Shown here one piece after another: positions 31,094 through 41,760 of a stretch of DNA of 64,000 nt. The notes below the pieces were generated by a model. That model did not search any database, had not been told where the DNA came from, and saw only the letters and a program-made list of their open reading frames with translations. The DNA lies in the NCBI GenBank assembly GCA_025084515.1, contig JAJAGP010000879.1:186001-250000 (forward strand), read 5' to 3'. The DNA is from Ancistrus triradiatus. Taxonomy: Eukaryota > Chordata > Actinopteri > Siluriformes > Loricariidae. The position numbers and the translations under genes are program-made. Positions within the stretch are counted from its first letter, which is position 1, and every line of letters starts with the position of its first letter.

Positions 31094-31109
31094 AATGGGT
31101 AGCTGTTGC

Positions 31110-31590
31110 TACCCATTGTGCCTGTCCTATAGATACACATATCCTAGTCTCATTGCACATCCAGGGTTTCTTGGCTCTTGCTCCCTTCTCATGTTCCATG
31201 TCTGTTTGGAATTTTTTTGTCTTGCATTTTTCATGTTAGCTTAGCCTCTTTGTGTAGTTCTTCTGTTAGCATTAGCCTGTTAGCTTATTGTTTGTTTGGT
31301 TTGCACCATGTGATAGTGTCATGTTTGTTAGCTGTGTATTGTTAGCACTGTTGCTGGTTTTGGGGATTGTCTCTATTTGTTCATCTTTGTGTAGTATCAT
31401 TGAGTTTTCAGTAACTTGTGTGTTGTTTCTTTGTAAGCATTGTAGTTTCAGTGTTTAGCACATGTCCTGTTGTTAGATTAACTTGTCTGTTAGCACTGTT
31501 CACACCATGTGCTCTGTAAATAAAGTACATAATCTTGTACTCGTGTCTGTCTCCCTTGCCCCTTTGTACCCGGAAGGTGGCACATGTGGT
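31110..31590 (+). repeat. LTR-like sequence, unconfirmed
   Basis: Rich in GTTAGC-type motifs, with an AATAAAG poly(A)-type signal at about 31519 followed by CTCGTGTCTGTCTCCCTTGC, an arrangement seen at the R/U5 end of fish LTRs. No inverted TG..CA ends or target duplication were confirmed. Confidence 0.35.
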
Positions 31591-31744
31591 GAGCTTAGGC
31601 CTGGTAGCTTGTTTGGCCATGGAAATCCACACCATGAGGTTGTGCTAATCTTACTTCCCAAAGCAATTTGTAACTCAGCAGTGAATGCTCATGATCTGAG
31701 GAGATATAACATAAGCAGTCAGTCACCCTTAGTAGTGATTTGAG

Positions 31745-32130
31745 GGACACTAAAAGTTCAGCAGTACGTGCAGGACATCCAGCGGCCAAATGTGTTGCTA
31801 CTCATGGCAGGGCTTCCAACGGGCATTTTTCAGCAGGATAATCCTCACCCACACACAGCAAGGGTTTCCCAGGAATGTCTCTGTCAGATTTAAACACTTC
31901 CTTTGCCTTCTTGGTTGCCAGATTTATCGTCAATCAAGAATTTATTTGACCAGCTGGGATGCCAGCTTTGGTAAACTACAAATATGGATGGTCTACAGGG
32001 CCAGCTGCAACATGTGTGGGCAAATGTGCCACAGGATACTATATGGATCCTGTATGCCTCCAATGTACAACCATATTTCATCTTGTATCCAGGCTAGAGG
32101 TGACCTAACAGAGTAACTAGAGCCTCTTTT
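31745..32130 (+). pseudogene. Family E transposase fragment
   Basis: Plus-strand frame contains GTLKVQQYVQDIQRPN and, after an indel, GIFQQDNPHPHTARVSQECL, in which the second catalytic Asp (FQQDN) is intact. The first Asp is absent and the Glu is not visible. Corresponds to the same family as the element at 24095-25057. Confidence 0.75.
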
Positions 32131-32236
32131 TCAGTTTTTCCCAGTAAACTTATCCTAGAGCTATTAAACAGTTCCTCGGGTACGAAAGTGCCTAATGTTT
32201 TCTAAGAAGAATACAGAAAAAAGTACAGAGCTGTTG

Positions 32237-32272
32237 AGGGTGTCTGCTAAATGCTGTAAATGTAATTTAAGA
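32237..32272 (+). repeat. S1 SINE tail scrap
   Basis: GTGTCTGCTAAATGCTGTAA followed by ATGTAA, the S1 tail only. Confidence 0.5.
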
Positions 32273-32279
32273 ATTTTTA

Positions 32280-33105
32280 TTCATCCATAACGTGGTTTTA
32301 GTGGAATTTCTCCACAGTAAAGCTACAACAGTCCCACACTGTTACATATTATTTGTGTGTGTGGTTGTGTTTTTTTGCACAACTGTGTTGCCAGTTGCAA
32401 ACAAATCCTTTGAAAATCACCCACCACATGCCCACTAACCACTCACACTCTGGTTGCCCAAGCCAATTAGAATTGTTTACTTGAAATCCAGACGAAATAG
32501 GAGCAAAAGTGTTTATTATTTTCCTCTCATATGACTCATACCTGTTTGAACTCAATTCTGTATATTTTATATCAAACCTGAGATTAGTCCAGTCCTTTGT
32601 GATTTATATTTCAGTACTTCTTGCTGGAAATCGCTGCATACTGGATAGAATGCCAATCAAATCACAAAATTAATGGCGTACAAATTACCCAGTAATTATA
32701 TTTAACTCCGCTTCCTTCCTGAAATAAGATTTAGGCTCTGTCTCTGTTTGTTGTGGAAGTCTTTTCAGCACCCATTTATGGCAAATGGGTTCCTGCTAAT
32801 TGAATTAACTGCTAATTTAACTGAAGGGATACAATGATTGCTCAGGAAAGTAGTGATAAAATGTTGCTGCTGGTAACGCTGGATGAATGTCTTTGTTGTA
32901 TTTATCAAATGCCCGTATCCAAGAGCAGCTAGTTTTTTTCTGGTCAACTTCATTCCAGCATTTCAGACCTGCAACCATTCCATTTCACAACATGACATTT
33001 CACACAGAGGACACCAAGTGATTTAGTGTTTCAGATATTTTGTCTCATTCTACCTGCAAACAAATCTTAAAATGAGCAACATTAGACGCTCGTCATTTAG
33101 GCATT
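32280..33105. other. No gene; candidate regulatory stretch at 32570-32960
   Basis: High-complexity DNA with ACAAAATTAATGG, CAGTAATTATATTTAA, CTAATTGAATTAACTGC and GATTTATATTTC motifs, no repeats and no coding signal. Could be conserved non-coding DNA; unverified. Confidence 0.3.
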
Positions 33106-33117
33106 TGTCTTTTAAAA

Positions 33118-33900
33118 TACCTCCACACATTCTCCATTTGGGACAGGTCAGGACTGCAGGTAGGCCAGTCTAGTATCCACACCGTCTTCTTCCACAGCCA
33201 GGCCTTTGTAATGTGTGTAGCATGTGGTTTTGCATTGTCTTCTTGAAAAAGGACTGTGGTAGCCTAGCGGTTAAGGTACTGGAAGGTCCAGAAGGTCCAG
33301 GGTTCAAATTCCATCTCTGCCAAGCTGCCACTGTTGGGTCCTTGAGCAAGACCCTTAACCCACAATTGCTTGGATTGTAAGACTGTATCAATTGTAAGTC
33401 GCTCTGGATAAGGGCGTCTGCTAAATGCTGTAAATGTAAATGTAAAAATGCATGGACATCCCTGGAAAAGATTTCGTCTTGAAGGTAGTTTATGTCACTC
33501 TAAAATGTCAGAGTGCTTTTCTGCATTAATGCTGTGTAGAAGTGTAAATGTCCTTTCCCACCTTTACCAAGGGCCCAGACCCGACCCCATACCATGACAG
33601 AGCCTGGCTTTTGGACTTGTTCCCGATAACAGTCTGGATATTCCTTTTTTCGTCTTTGGTGCGTAGCACATGGCATCCATTTCTTCCAAAAAACGATTTG
33701 TTATACTGATTGGTCTGATCACAATACACATTTCCACTGTGTGATGGTCCATCCCAGATGCCTCCGAGCCCAGAGAAGTTGACGCCTATTCTGGACATGT
33801 CTAACGTAAAGCATAGCTAAAGTTTGAATTGGTATTTGTGAATATAGCTCTGTATTGTAGTGCTTAATAAAGGTTTGATAAAGTAGTCCCTTGCCCCTGT
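33118..33900 (-). pseudogene. ISRm11-like transposase relic, minus strand
   Basis: From right to left: an N-terminal segment (FSGLGGIWDGPSHSG), then NGCHVLRTKDEKRNIQTVIG and LSWYGVGSGPLVKVGKDIYT, then beyond the SINE the PTCSPDLSQMENVW stretch with a catalytic Glu. The FQQDN-type second Asp region is broken by the SINE. Stops and indels occur throughout. Confidence 0.75.
33251..33443 (+). mobile_element. V-SINE-like SINE, family S1, inside a TcMar relic
   Basis: GGACTGTGGTAGCCTAGCGG through GTCCAGGGTTCAAATTCC, CTTGAGCAAGACCCTTAACC and a TAAATGTAAATG tail. Flanking AAAAA on both sides is the probable target duplication; the paralogue at 41461-41490 lacks the SINE and reads straight through GTTGAAAAATGCATGG. 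Confidence 0.92.
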
Positions 33901-33969
33901 GGTTCTATCTGCTATTGATGAATGATAGTTCTTGATGCAGTGCCAAGTTTAGTTCTAATGCTGAATGCC

Positions 33970-34706
33970 ATGTTTTGCATTCTCCAGACATAACACTTAT
34001 AATTTACATTAAAAAATTATATTTTGGTCTTATCCAGTTATGAAATGTTTTTCCAGCAGTTATGGCTTGTCCACATTCCACCAATGTTCTTTTTGGTGAA
34101 CAATGGCTTTCTCCATGTGTAAATTGTTGTTTTTTTATGTTGGACTCATGAATTTTAACATTAATCAATTTGAGAAGGGACAATTACATGCCTTACTCTT
34201 GGAGTGATCTTTATTGGCAAACCACTCTTGGCAGGACAACACTGGTCCTTAATTTGTGCACAATCTGCCTGACTGTGGAACGGTGGAGTCCAAATGGTTT
34301 CAGATATGATTTTTTAATCTTTTCCAGCCTGACGAGCATCAATAACTCTTTTTCTAAGGTTCTCAGAAATCTGCGTCATTGCTGCCACGATGCACTTCCA
34401 ATACACGTGCTGTGAAGATCAGATCAATTCCTTCTCTTTAAGCTCAACAGCGTGTCCACTCAAACTCGATTTTCAGTGTATTGATTGAAAACACCTGACT
34501 CTAATTTCACCTCCAAATTAATGACTAATCTTAGAGCTTCACATATTTTTGCCACTCACAGATGTAACATTGGATCATTTTCCTCAATAAAAACTATTAA
34601 TATTAAAAATTAAAGTATAATATTGTTGTCTGATGATGTCTTTGGTCTTATTTATGCAGAAATACAGAAAGCTCTAAACGGTTCAAATACATTCAAGCAC
34701 CACTGC
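33970..34706 (-). mobile_element. Tc1 family A, degenerate 3'-truncated copy
   Basis: In minus orientation it retains the outer TIR (CAAGCACCACTG at the right), the 5' flank and the DNA-binding half of the gene, ending left near the first catalytic Asp region. Many indels. Confidence 0.82.
33980..34400 (-). pseudogene. Tc1 family A transposase N-terminal relic
   Basis: The minus strand aligns by eye with the family A DNA-binding domain (CTCCACxxTTCCACAGTCAGGC-type nucleotide stretch around 34265-34290) but has a missing segment near 34170 and multiple frame changes. No catalytic triad. Confidence 0.7.
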
Positions 34707-34709
34707 AGC

Positions 34710-35140
34710 TTTGTGCTCACACCATGAGCTACCTTACAATTCTCAGCACTGTAGATGGGTTGGACATGTGTCTGCTCTTACACAGTGTGTCTGTGATCGT
34801 GCTGAGACGAAGCCCAGGGGAGCCTTCAACCAGAGATGAGCTTCAGAGGAAGCCAGGCTCCAGTCAGATCACAATAAATTGACAATTAGTTCAGTGCCTG
34901 GCAAAAGTGCACCTATCCATGTGAACAGCAGGTTGAGAGCCTCTGTCCTGGGTGAAATGGTTGCCCTTTCGGTGACTGTGGCTGCTCATAGTAGGTTTTA
35001 CAGTCAGAGGTTTAGAATGGTTTCCATTAGGTGGAAGAGGAAGCTGTTTTTTTGACATTTGGCCAGTATGCTGAAGGCCATTTATCCCATTGTACTGTAG
35101 ACATGTAATGTTCAATACTGTTTGAAACAGTATGATTCAA
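34710..35140. other. No recognised feature
   Basis: No supported gene or repeat. Confidence 0.45.
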
Positions 35141-35142
35141 CA

Positions 35143-35951
35143 CTGTACTTTTCTCAACCACCTCGGAACTCATAGAATTCGGTTCTCAAGGCATTTTGAC
35201 TAGAAACATTTGACTCGGTTCCTGTCGTATGCTCGGTACTCGGCAAACTTGCTTAAAACTTGTATATGTCAAGCAGCGCAACTTATTTCAGCCAAAACTC
35301 GATTCACGATTCATGATTCAGACTCAGAAAAGCTCTTGCTCAGTGAAGATCTGCACTGTATTTATTGCGGTTTTCATTATTTTTTACAACTACAGTACTG
35401 TGTTCTTAGTGCAAATGAGTCTACATGGGTCCTAAAAAGGTTAGTTTATTAGAGAACTGAAAGGAAAACAGGAATTGAATCCTCCAGAACACAGACTGCA
35501 GTAAGCTTAGCAGCTATGGTTCACCAGTAGAGTTCACCAATAGAGTAAGTGTTTTGCTTTCATGTTTCACTTTCAGTCCATTACTCACTAAATTACATGA
35601 TATTTGTCAATACTTTATTATAAAATAAGATTTGTGTTAATGATTTTGGTTAACTGTAGGTTAATGTAAGGCTCTACTATGATACAGCACAGACTATATT
35701 AAACTCATCAGTTCATGATACATTTAACTTATGATGGATTTGTTGAACATATCCCCATCATAAATCAGGGAGCTCCTGTACAATAACTCCATTAATGTAT
35801 ATAATGTTATACAGTGTGGATTTTCTGGGGGTCTGGAACGGATTCATTCAATTACATTATTGCTTATGTGAAACATTTGCTCGGTACTTGTCATTTTTTG
35901 TTCTCGGCAAGCCCTCTGGGACAACTTAATGACAAGAACCAAGGTACCACT
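35143..35951. mobile_element. Non-autonomous TIR element, family T1, long copy
   Basis: The right end AACCAAGGTACCACTG is followed by TA (35952-35953). The left end is eroded (GTACTT..TTCTCAACCACC). Interior phrases CAAAACTCGATTCACGATTC and CTCAGTGAAGATCTGCACTG match 18073-18686. A longer central part includes CATAAATCAGGGAGCTCCTG, also found inverted at 13370. No protein. Confidence 0.8.
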
Positions 35952-36199
35952 GTAGACCTTTATGGAATTAGCAGGTTAATAACCTCAGTAATAAGGATAA
36001 TAAACGTATCAGTCCATGGATGTATATGCAAACACGTTGTCTGAAGGAATTTTATGTGGCGCATGCCTGTATATGCTTGGGTGGATGAAAGAGGCAAAGG
36101 ATACAGAGGTTACTGTTCATTGTAGGTGTAGAATTAATTAGCTACAGTAATATTATGCCAAAGGAAAATCCCACAATGATGGAGAGACCAATGTGTGTG

Positions 36200-36462
36200 T
36201 GTACCTTGTCTTGCTATACTTGTGAGGACCAAATGTCTTTACAATGACAGCAAAACCTGGAATTTTCACTTCTGAGGACCGCTTTTCTGGTCCTGACTAG
36301 TTGCTTTTTTAGAAAAATTGCAGCCTTCATTTGAAAAACTAAAAGAGCCAATGCATTTGCTTTAGATTACTGAGGTTAAGGTTAGGGTTCGGGTTTTGAT
36401 TAGGTGTAGGTATAATATCGATGAGCTACACAAAGTCCTCACAAGGATAGCAAGACAAATGT
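36200..36462. mobile_element. Short TIR element, TGTGAGGAC family
   Basis: Left end CTTGTCTTGCTATACTTGTGAGGAC and right end (read in reverse) TTGTCTTGCTATCCTTGTGAGGAC are inverted repeats; the middle has TTAAGGTTAGGGTTCGGG. This matches a known kind of short fish repeat. No protein and no confident target duplication. Confidence 0.65.
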
Positions 36463-36464
36463 GT

Positions 36465-36980
36465 GTTAGTGTGTGCATCAGTCAGCTGGTTCTAAAGAAT
36501 TCAGATCCAGGAGTAAAGTTTTAATAAGGACACTGGCATTTTGAATACTTTCGGACGTGTCGGGAAATGATGTGTCATTAAACCCAGAATTTCACGCATG
36601 GCTGGTTTTGTTGTAAATCCTTGCACCTTTCTGATAAAGAACAGGTTTCACTTCAGTAACAAAAGTTTTCATGTTTTCCTGAGTTTTTCCTCAATAATGC
36701 AAGAAACGTTTTAGTTAGAAACTCAAGCTGTGGAGTTAATGTTCTGATAACAGACCCGCCATGAGCAAAGAATAACAATAGATTTAAAGCTGAAAGCTCA
36801 GCGCCATGCAATGCAGGATGTGAAGTATAGTAGGCCCAGTTTTAGGGCTATCTTGGGGAAGGGCTATCTAGGGAAAAAACCTCGAATGCATTCAGAAATG
36901 TCAACATAAATTTATGTGTACTGTTCTTTTAAACCCTATTTTCTCCTCGTTTTATCGGTACCAGTTTTTGCACATTTACG
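36465..36980. other. No recognised feature
   Basis: No supported gene or repeat. Confidence 0.45.
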
Positions 36981-36984
36981 TTTT

Positions 36985-37168
36985 CCATTTAGTCATTTGG
37001 CTGCTTTTATACAAAGCGTCTGTCAGTTGATATAATCTTTCCTAATGCAATCTCAGCAGTGGAGGTTAAAAAGCCTTGCTCAAACACCCATTAGTGGCAG
37101 CTTTTCAATGCTCTGATCCTCATCACACTGGTCAATAGTCCAGTACCTTAACTGCTGAGCCATCACCT
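36985..37168 (-). mobile_element. Diverged SINE fragment
   Basis: In reverse it reads GATGGCTCAGCAGTTAAGGT (A-box side), TACTGGACTATTG, then TTTGAGCAAGGC and a degenerate TCTGACAGACGC-type tail. The layout is that of S1, with much more divergence. Confidence 0.55.
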
Positions 37169-37454
37169 CTGCTGTATCTCTCAGGTACACGAATCAGATC
37201 ATCTCTGACCGGATCAATCTTCTTATAGGAAATGTGAGATAACTAAGGCCTGAAACTGGCTGGTTTCTCTCGGATCCACAACTGAAAGAGTAAAGCCAAT
37301 GCTATCATCCAAAGCAGGGTGACGTGGACTTCTTTAAGATGGGTGGCTGTTAATATTGAGGCTCCACACTTAAAATAGATGGGTTTCTGTTGCAACACTG
37401 GCAACCCTGGTCTTTATGTTTTACATTGTTTTCACATGCAGTACACATCAACCA

Positions 37455-37770
37455 TAACATAACCTGCTTGTTTCTACACTTATTGCCCATTTTATCAGTT
37501 CCATTACCATATAGACGCACTTTGTAGTTCTGTAGTTACAGACTGTAGTCCATCTGTTTCTCTACATACTTTGTTCGTCCCCTTTACTCTGCTCTTTAAT
37601 GGTCAGGACCCCCACAGGACCAGCACAGATCAGGTACTATTTGGGTGGTGAGTCATTCTCAGCACTGCACTGACACTGATGTGGTGGTGGTGTGTTACTG
37701 TGTTTTGTACTGGTACGAGTGGATCAGACACAGCAGTGCTGCTGAAGTTTTCAACCAGTTTTCATCCACA
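37455..37770 (-). mobile_element. Fragment of a known fish DNA-element type
   Basis: Contains GTTTCTACACTTATTGCCCA, TAGTTACAGACTGTAGTCC, GGTCAGGACCCCCACAGGAC and GAGTGGATCAGACACAGCAG, phrases of an abundant fish repeat with no obvious protein. It abuts an inverse R1 copy. Confidence 0.6.
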
Positions 37771-37796
37771 GTTTCTCAGTGGATGTATGTCTGCTC

Positions 37797-38044
37797 TGGA
37801 GCATTGTCTCAGAGCAGATTTACAATTTTAAATTATCTTCTAATATGTAAGGCCCCTCTCAAATTGAGCAAGTCTAGGGTGACAGTGGCAAAGAAAAATT
37901 CCCTAAACGTTATAAGGAAGAAACCTTGGGAGGACCAAGACTCAAAAAGGAACCCAACCACTTTGGGCTGCTTAGATGGTATATGCAAAAATTAAATTAA
38001 TTTAAAACAGGATCTAAGTAAATATTAACAGATAAATAAAATAC
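37797..38044 (-). repeat. R1 repeat, inverse 3' half
   Basis: GGAGCATTGTCTCAGAGCAG through AAATTGAGCAAGTCTAGGGT to GGGAGGACCAAGACTC and a TA-rich end. The LTR element starts next to its right end. Confidence 0.75.
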
Positions 38045-38049
38045 CATAC

Positions 38050-38790
38050 TGTTATGTTCCGCGGCCAGAATGAGGATTTTCCGTCCTTGGGCGATTGGGA
38101 CTACATTCCTCCGAGAACAATATGGCCGTGGACTCCGCTGGGACGATCGATTGTTGCTTGCTAACCGAGTTCAGCTGGACGTGAATCTTTTCAAGCCCTG
38201 CTTCCCTAGATGCTGGCGCGGGAGCATTAGTTCAGTTTTCCCTGAGCTGTCGTAGTGCTGTTGCTTCTTCCACTCAGCTGGATCATTTAAGTTTGTGGTC
38301 TATCCACTGTATTATTTGTGTTGCGGCTCCATTCGATAGATTATGTGTGTTGCGGTTCCGGCCTGTGGACTTTTGCGTTGCGGTCTCATCCGCCTTTGCT
38401 TCCATGTGGCTGCGTCTGCCTGGCTTCCCTGTTCGCGGCTGCATTTGCACTTTATGTTTTCTGCTTGCGGTTCTTGTCTTGTTGTTGCGCTAGCCTTGGT
38501 AGCTATCCGCATCATTCAGTCACCTACCGCTAGCCTTCGTAGTCTTATGTTAGCCTCAGTAGCTATCCACATCCTCCGGTCACCTATTGCTAGCCTTCAT
38601 AGCCTTCTGCTAGCCTCCTTTGCTTCCCGCTACCCTCGGTAGCTATTCGCATCCTTCGGGCGCCTACCACTAGCCTTCGTAGCCTTCTGCTAGCCTCTAT
38701 TGCTCCCCACTAGCCTTGGTAGCTATCCGCATCCTTCGATCGCCTACTGCTAGCCTTCGTAACCTTCTGCTAGCCTCAGTCCTCCTCAGC
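38050..38790 (+). repeat. Left LTR, 3' end missing, expanded internal tandem repeat
   Basis: The first 350 bp parallel 39198-39590 (GGTTATGTTCCG, GACCAGAATG, GAGCATTAGTT, CTTCCACT, GTTGCGGTTCC). From about 38490 it has at least four units of 60-80 bp built on GCTAGCCTTCGTAG and GTAGCTATCCGCATCCTTCG; the right LTR has fewer. It lacks the AATAAA and terminal TAACA seen in the right LTR. Confidence 0.75.
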
Positions 38791-39190
38791 TTGCCCATCA
38801 CCAATGACATCCTCCACTCATGGGATGCCGGAGGATCCCTGCCGGCACCAGGACCAGGCCTGTTCAGAACGTGCTCCCTCCGGATACCTTTCATAGCATT
38901 TTGCTTCCTCCGGAGACCTTCCTGAGCATGCCGCCTGTTGAGGACATCCAGAGTGTCACGTCACTCATTGAGAACGTCCAGAGCACCACCTCGCTCACCA
39001 AGGAAATCCACTGGCTTTCCACTCACCAGGCCCCAGAAAAGCTTTGCATATGAGCACGTTAGCTCCGTATTTGAGCACGTTTGCTCCATATTCAAGCATG
39101 TTCGCTCTGTATTTAAGCACACTAGCCCCTTATCTGAGCACATTTAGCTCTGTTTATGAGCCGTTACCGCCCCGTGTTTTGGTGCCCATG
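38791..39190 (+). other. Remaining internal region with 21-bp heptad-like tandem repeat
   Basis: About 400 bp between the LTRs. At 39051-39160 five units of about 21 bp (GAGCACGTTAGCTCCGTATT type) are open in several frames; one encodes heptads such as EHVSSVF and EHVCSIF. It could be the last part of a structural protein gene of the retroelement, but there is no start or recognisable domain. Confidence 0.5.
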
Positions 39191-39197
39191 GATGGGG

Positions 39198-40025
39198 GGT
39201 TATGTTCCGCGACCAGAATGGGGATTTTATGTCTGTGGGAGATTGGGACAATTTGCCCACATTCCCCTCCGGGAACAATATGGCAACGGACTCAGCTGGG
39301 ACAATCGACTGTTGATTACTGTTTGCTCGCTAACTGAGTTCACTAACCGAGTTCAGCTAACCGAGTTCAGCTAACCGAGTTCAACTCCTTTTAAGCCCTG
39401 CTTCCTCAGACGCCGGTGCGGGAGCATTAGTTTAGTTTTTTCCTGAGCTGTCTTGGTATTGTTGCTTCTTCCACTTGGTTGGATCATTTAAGTTTGCTGT
39501 TATCTGCTGAATTATTTGTGTTGTTCCATTCGCTGGATTATCTGTGTTGCGGTTCCAGCCTGTGGACTTCTGCATTGCGGTCTCATCCGCCTTTGCCTCC
39601 TTTGCTTCCCGATAGCTTCGGTAGCTATCTGCAGTCACCGGTTGCCTAACGCTAGCCTCCTTAGCTTCCCGCTAGCCTTTGTTGCTAGCTGCATTCTCCG
39701 GTCACCTACTGCTAGTCTTTATTATCTCCCCGTTGTCACGCTAAAGCCCCACAGCCTTCTCTGTAGCCTTTCTGTTCGTGCCCCTGTATTTTCGGTTCGC
39801 TGCGTTATCCCGGGGTTTGCATTGTGTATCGACTGCATTATTATTGATATTATTATTGTTAACAGAAACAACTTTGTTGTTATTATTACTAGTTACGTCA
39901 TTATCATTGTGATTGTTATTTACGGGTGCCTTGTTTCTGTTCATTGGGGGACTTATAAATAAATTGTTGTTGTGTTTGAACTGGAACCCTGCATTCGCCT
40001 CCTCGTCCCTTGACTCCATGTAACA
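39198..40025 (+). repeat. Right LTR, complete
   Basis: About 828 bp from GGTTATGTTCCGCGACC (first base pair changed from TG) to TAACA. Triplicated GAGTTCAGCTAACC near 39340-39370, and an AATAAA at 39956-39963 region (ATAAATAAATTG) followed by the CTCCTCGTCCCTTGACTCC end, place R/U5 near the right end. Confidence 0.75.
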
Positions 40026-40047
40026 CATACAGGGAATACCTTCTTGT

Positions 40048-40074
40048 GGCCTCATTTATAAAAGTCTGCATGGA

Positions 40075-40151
<77 letters not shown>

Positions 40152-40458
40152 GACAATCTGATTGCCTCGCGCTACTGGACTGTAAGCTAGTGACGGATTA
40201 TCGGTTTCCGACCCATGCCTGCCTATTGATGACTCATTTGCATTGTGCTTGCTGTTTACATCACGTTGATTTCCCTGTGCTTGATTAATAAACCTGTGCT
40301 TGTAATAAATTGCTGCAAGCATGGGTCAAAGGTGGCATAAATTTACACCAATTTTTCTGCCAAGTATTTCTTTATAAATCCAGGTTTTTGCCTGAGATGT
40401 TGTCTAGGCATGTTTCATACCCATTTTTTGGCAAACGCACCGTTCATAAATGAGGCCC
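40048..40458. mobile_element. TIR element enclosing a long (TA)n tract
   Basis: GGCCTCATTTATAAAAG at the left and, in reverse, GGGCCTCATTTATGAACG at the right are inverted ends of a known type of short fish element. No protein. It lies 17 bp beyond the LTR element's target duplication. Confidence 0.65.
40077..40150. repeat. (TG)n-(TA)n microsatellite
   Basis: A short TG run passes into about 32 TA units inside the TIR element. Confidence 0.97.
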
Positions 40459-40459
40459 C

Positions 40460-41205
40460 AGGTCATATGTCATTATAACATCTTGGTATGAATACAAGAG
40501 AATTTGTCCTGAAGATGACTTTACAAGAGAAAAAATTTGCTGCATGAAGGCTTTTTAGGTGAATCACTATGGACATAGCCAACACCATTTCATGGACCGG
40601 TTTGTGGGCGATAGAAGGGCGAAAAAGCAAGGGTGAGCACCGTAGGGAATTATTAGACTAAATCAAATGCATTACCATTTAGTGTTATGAAACAGCTGTG
40701 GTCGATCCATGTGATTTGACCAAAAAAATGAACAGGGAGCTTTGGCTTTTTATTTTTAATATGCTTGCTATGATCTCCCATTCCATCCCCTTTTTTGTGA
40801 TCATCTCTGAGCACAGTGGACTTCAAGGTTAATTGCCACTGATGCTCTCTTAATATTAATATATAGCTGCGAATGCAGTCAGGCTTTTCGACATGACCAA
40901 GAATAGCATATTTTAGCTTTTCAGCAACGACTTCTGCTTTTTAAGGCTTTCTAAGCAAACAAGGACACAGTCTAGGAAAGAAAGTGTCAAAAATGCAGGG
41001 AAATACAGTTCAAGTGCCACCAGTGAATTAAGCCTGTGATTTCTACTCTACAATCGCTTCCTCTAATTAGCACCCATGTCAAAACACTCTCCTGTCTAGC
41101 AGATAGGAATAGTCTTAGTTATGACTTTAGTTCAGTCTAAAAATCGCTCTTACCTAAAGTCTTATACAAATGTTTTGCCCCTCCTGGCTAAATGTAACTG
41201 GAATG
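40460..41205. other. No recognised feature
   Basis: No supported gene or repeat. Confidence 0.45.
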
Positions 41206-41209
41206 GGGG

Positions 41210-41760
41210 TAATATAGGTCTAGTAATGAGGTAAAAAAAAAAAAAATCATGATTTCATTTCAAACAGGTGATATCAACAGGTGATTAAAATCATGAAAAG
41301 CAGTATCCATAAAAGTCTGAGTCTTTGAAGAGTAAAGCTGGGCAGAGGATCTCCAGAAAAAAAGTATTGAAATGTTTCTAAACAATGTTCCTCTGAGAAA
41401 GATTGGAAGGGATTTCTCTGTTTCAGTCCTAACTTTTTCTGATTTGACTTGTTTTGCATTGCCTTGTTGAAAAATGCATGGACGTCCCTGAAAAAGATGG
41501 CAGCTTAAGTTGCCCTAAAATCTGAAACTTGCTCTAAAACTTTTCAGCATTAATGCTGCATCACAGAATGGTAAATGACCTTTACCAAGGGCCCTGCTGG
41601 ACATGGTTATAACATGTCAAGGCTTCTTGTTTGTACAGTAACGTTTTAAGTTGCATTTGTGAATGTAACTCTGTATTGTAAAGCTTGATAAAGGTTTGAT
41701 AAAGTAATCCCTTGCCCCCGTGGTTCTATCAGCTATTGATGTGCAGATGATGTGATTTTG
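41210..41760. mobile_element. ISRm11-like relic with halves in opposite orientation
   Basis: About 41227-41420 carries the 5' untranslated region and start of the family in plus orientation (AGTAATGAGGTAAAAAA, CAAACAGGTGATATCAACAG, GGGCAGAGGATCTCC), as in 53640-53780. From about 41440 to 41745 the transposase runs in minus orientation, with the GTTGAAAAATGCATGG region of the second Asp and the AAGGTTTGATAAAGTAATCC N-terminal region. The inversion deletes the middle and the C-terminus. Confidence 0.65.

Larger units (their letters stand above)
33110..33930 (-). mobile_element. TcMar (ISRm11-like) transposon relic carrying a SINE
   Basis: The minus strand carries a degenerate transposase of a fish TcMar group, interrupted by an S1 SINE at 33251-33443. 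Copies or pieces of the family also lie at 2031, 41210-41760, 42835-42975, 50290-50653 and 53560-54080. Terminal repeats are not seen here. Confidence 0.8.
38050..40025 (+). mobile_element. Internally deleted LTR retrotransposon with 5-bp target duplication
   Basis: Begins TGTTATGTTCCGCGGCC and ends CATGTAACA, with short inverted TGTTA/TAACA ends. The 5-bp CATAC occurs on both sides (38045-38049 and 40026-40030). A first LTR-like segment is followed by about 400 bp of internal sequence, a polypurine GATGGGGGG at 39191-39199 and a second LTR. No reverse transcriptase, integrase, protease or primer-binding site is left. Size and target duplication fit a Gypsy-type or related LTR element, family not determined. 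Confidence 0.85.

Noticed and set aside
38293..38642. Hydrophobic proteins in several overlapping frames
   Set aside because: They lie in the LTR and its tandem repeats; multiple frames are open because of base composition.
38050..40025. Endogenous retrovirus with genes
   Set aside because: No polymerase, protease, integrase or envelope sequence is visible; only LTRs and a short remnant.
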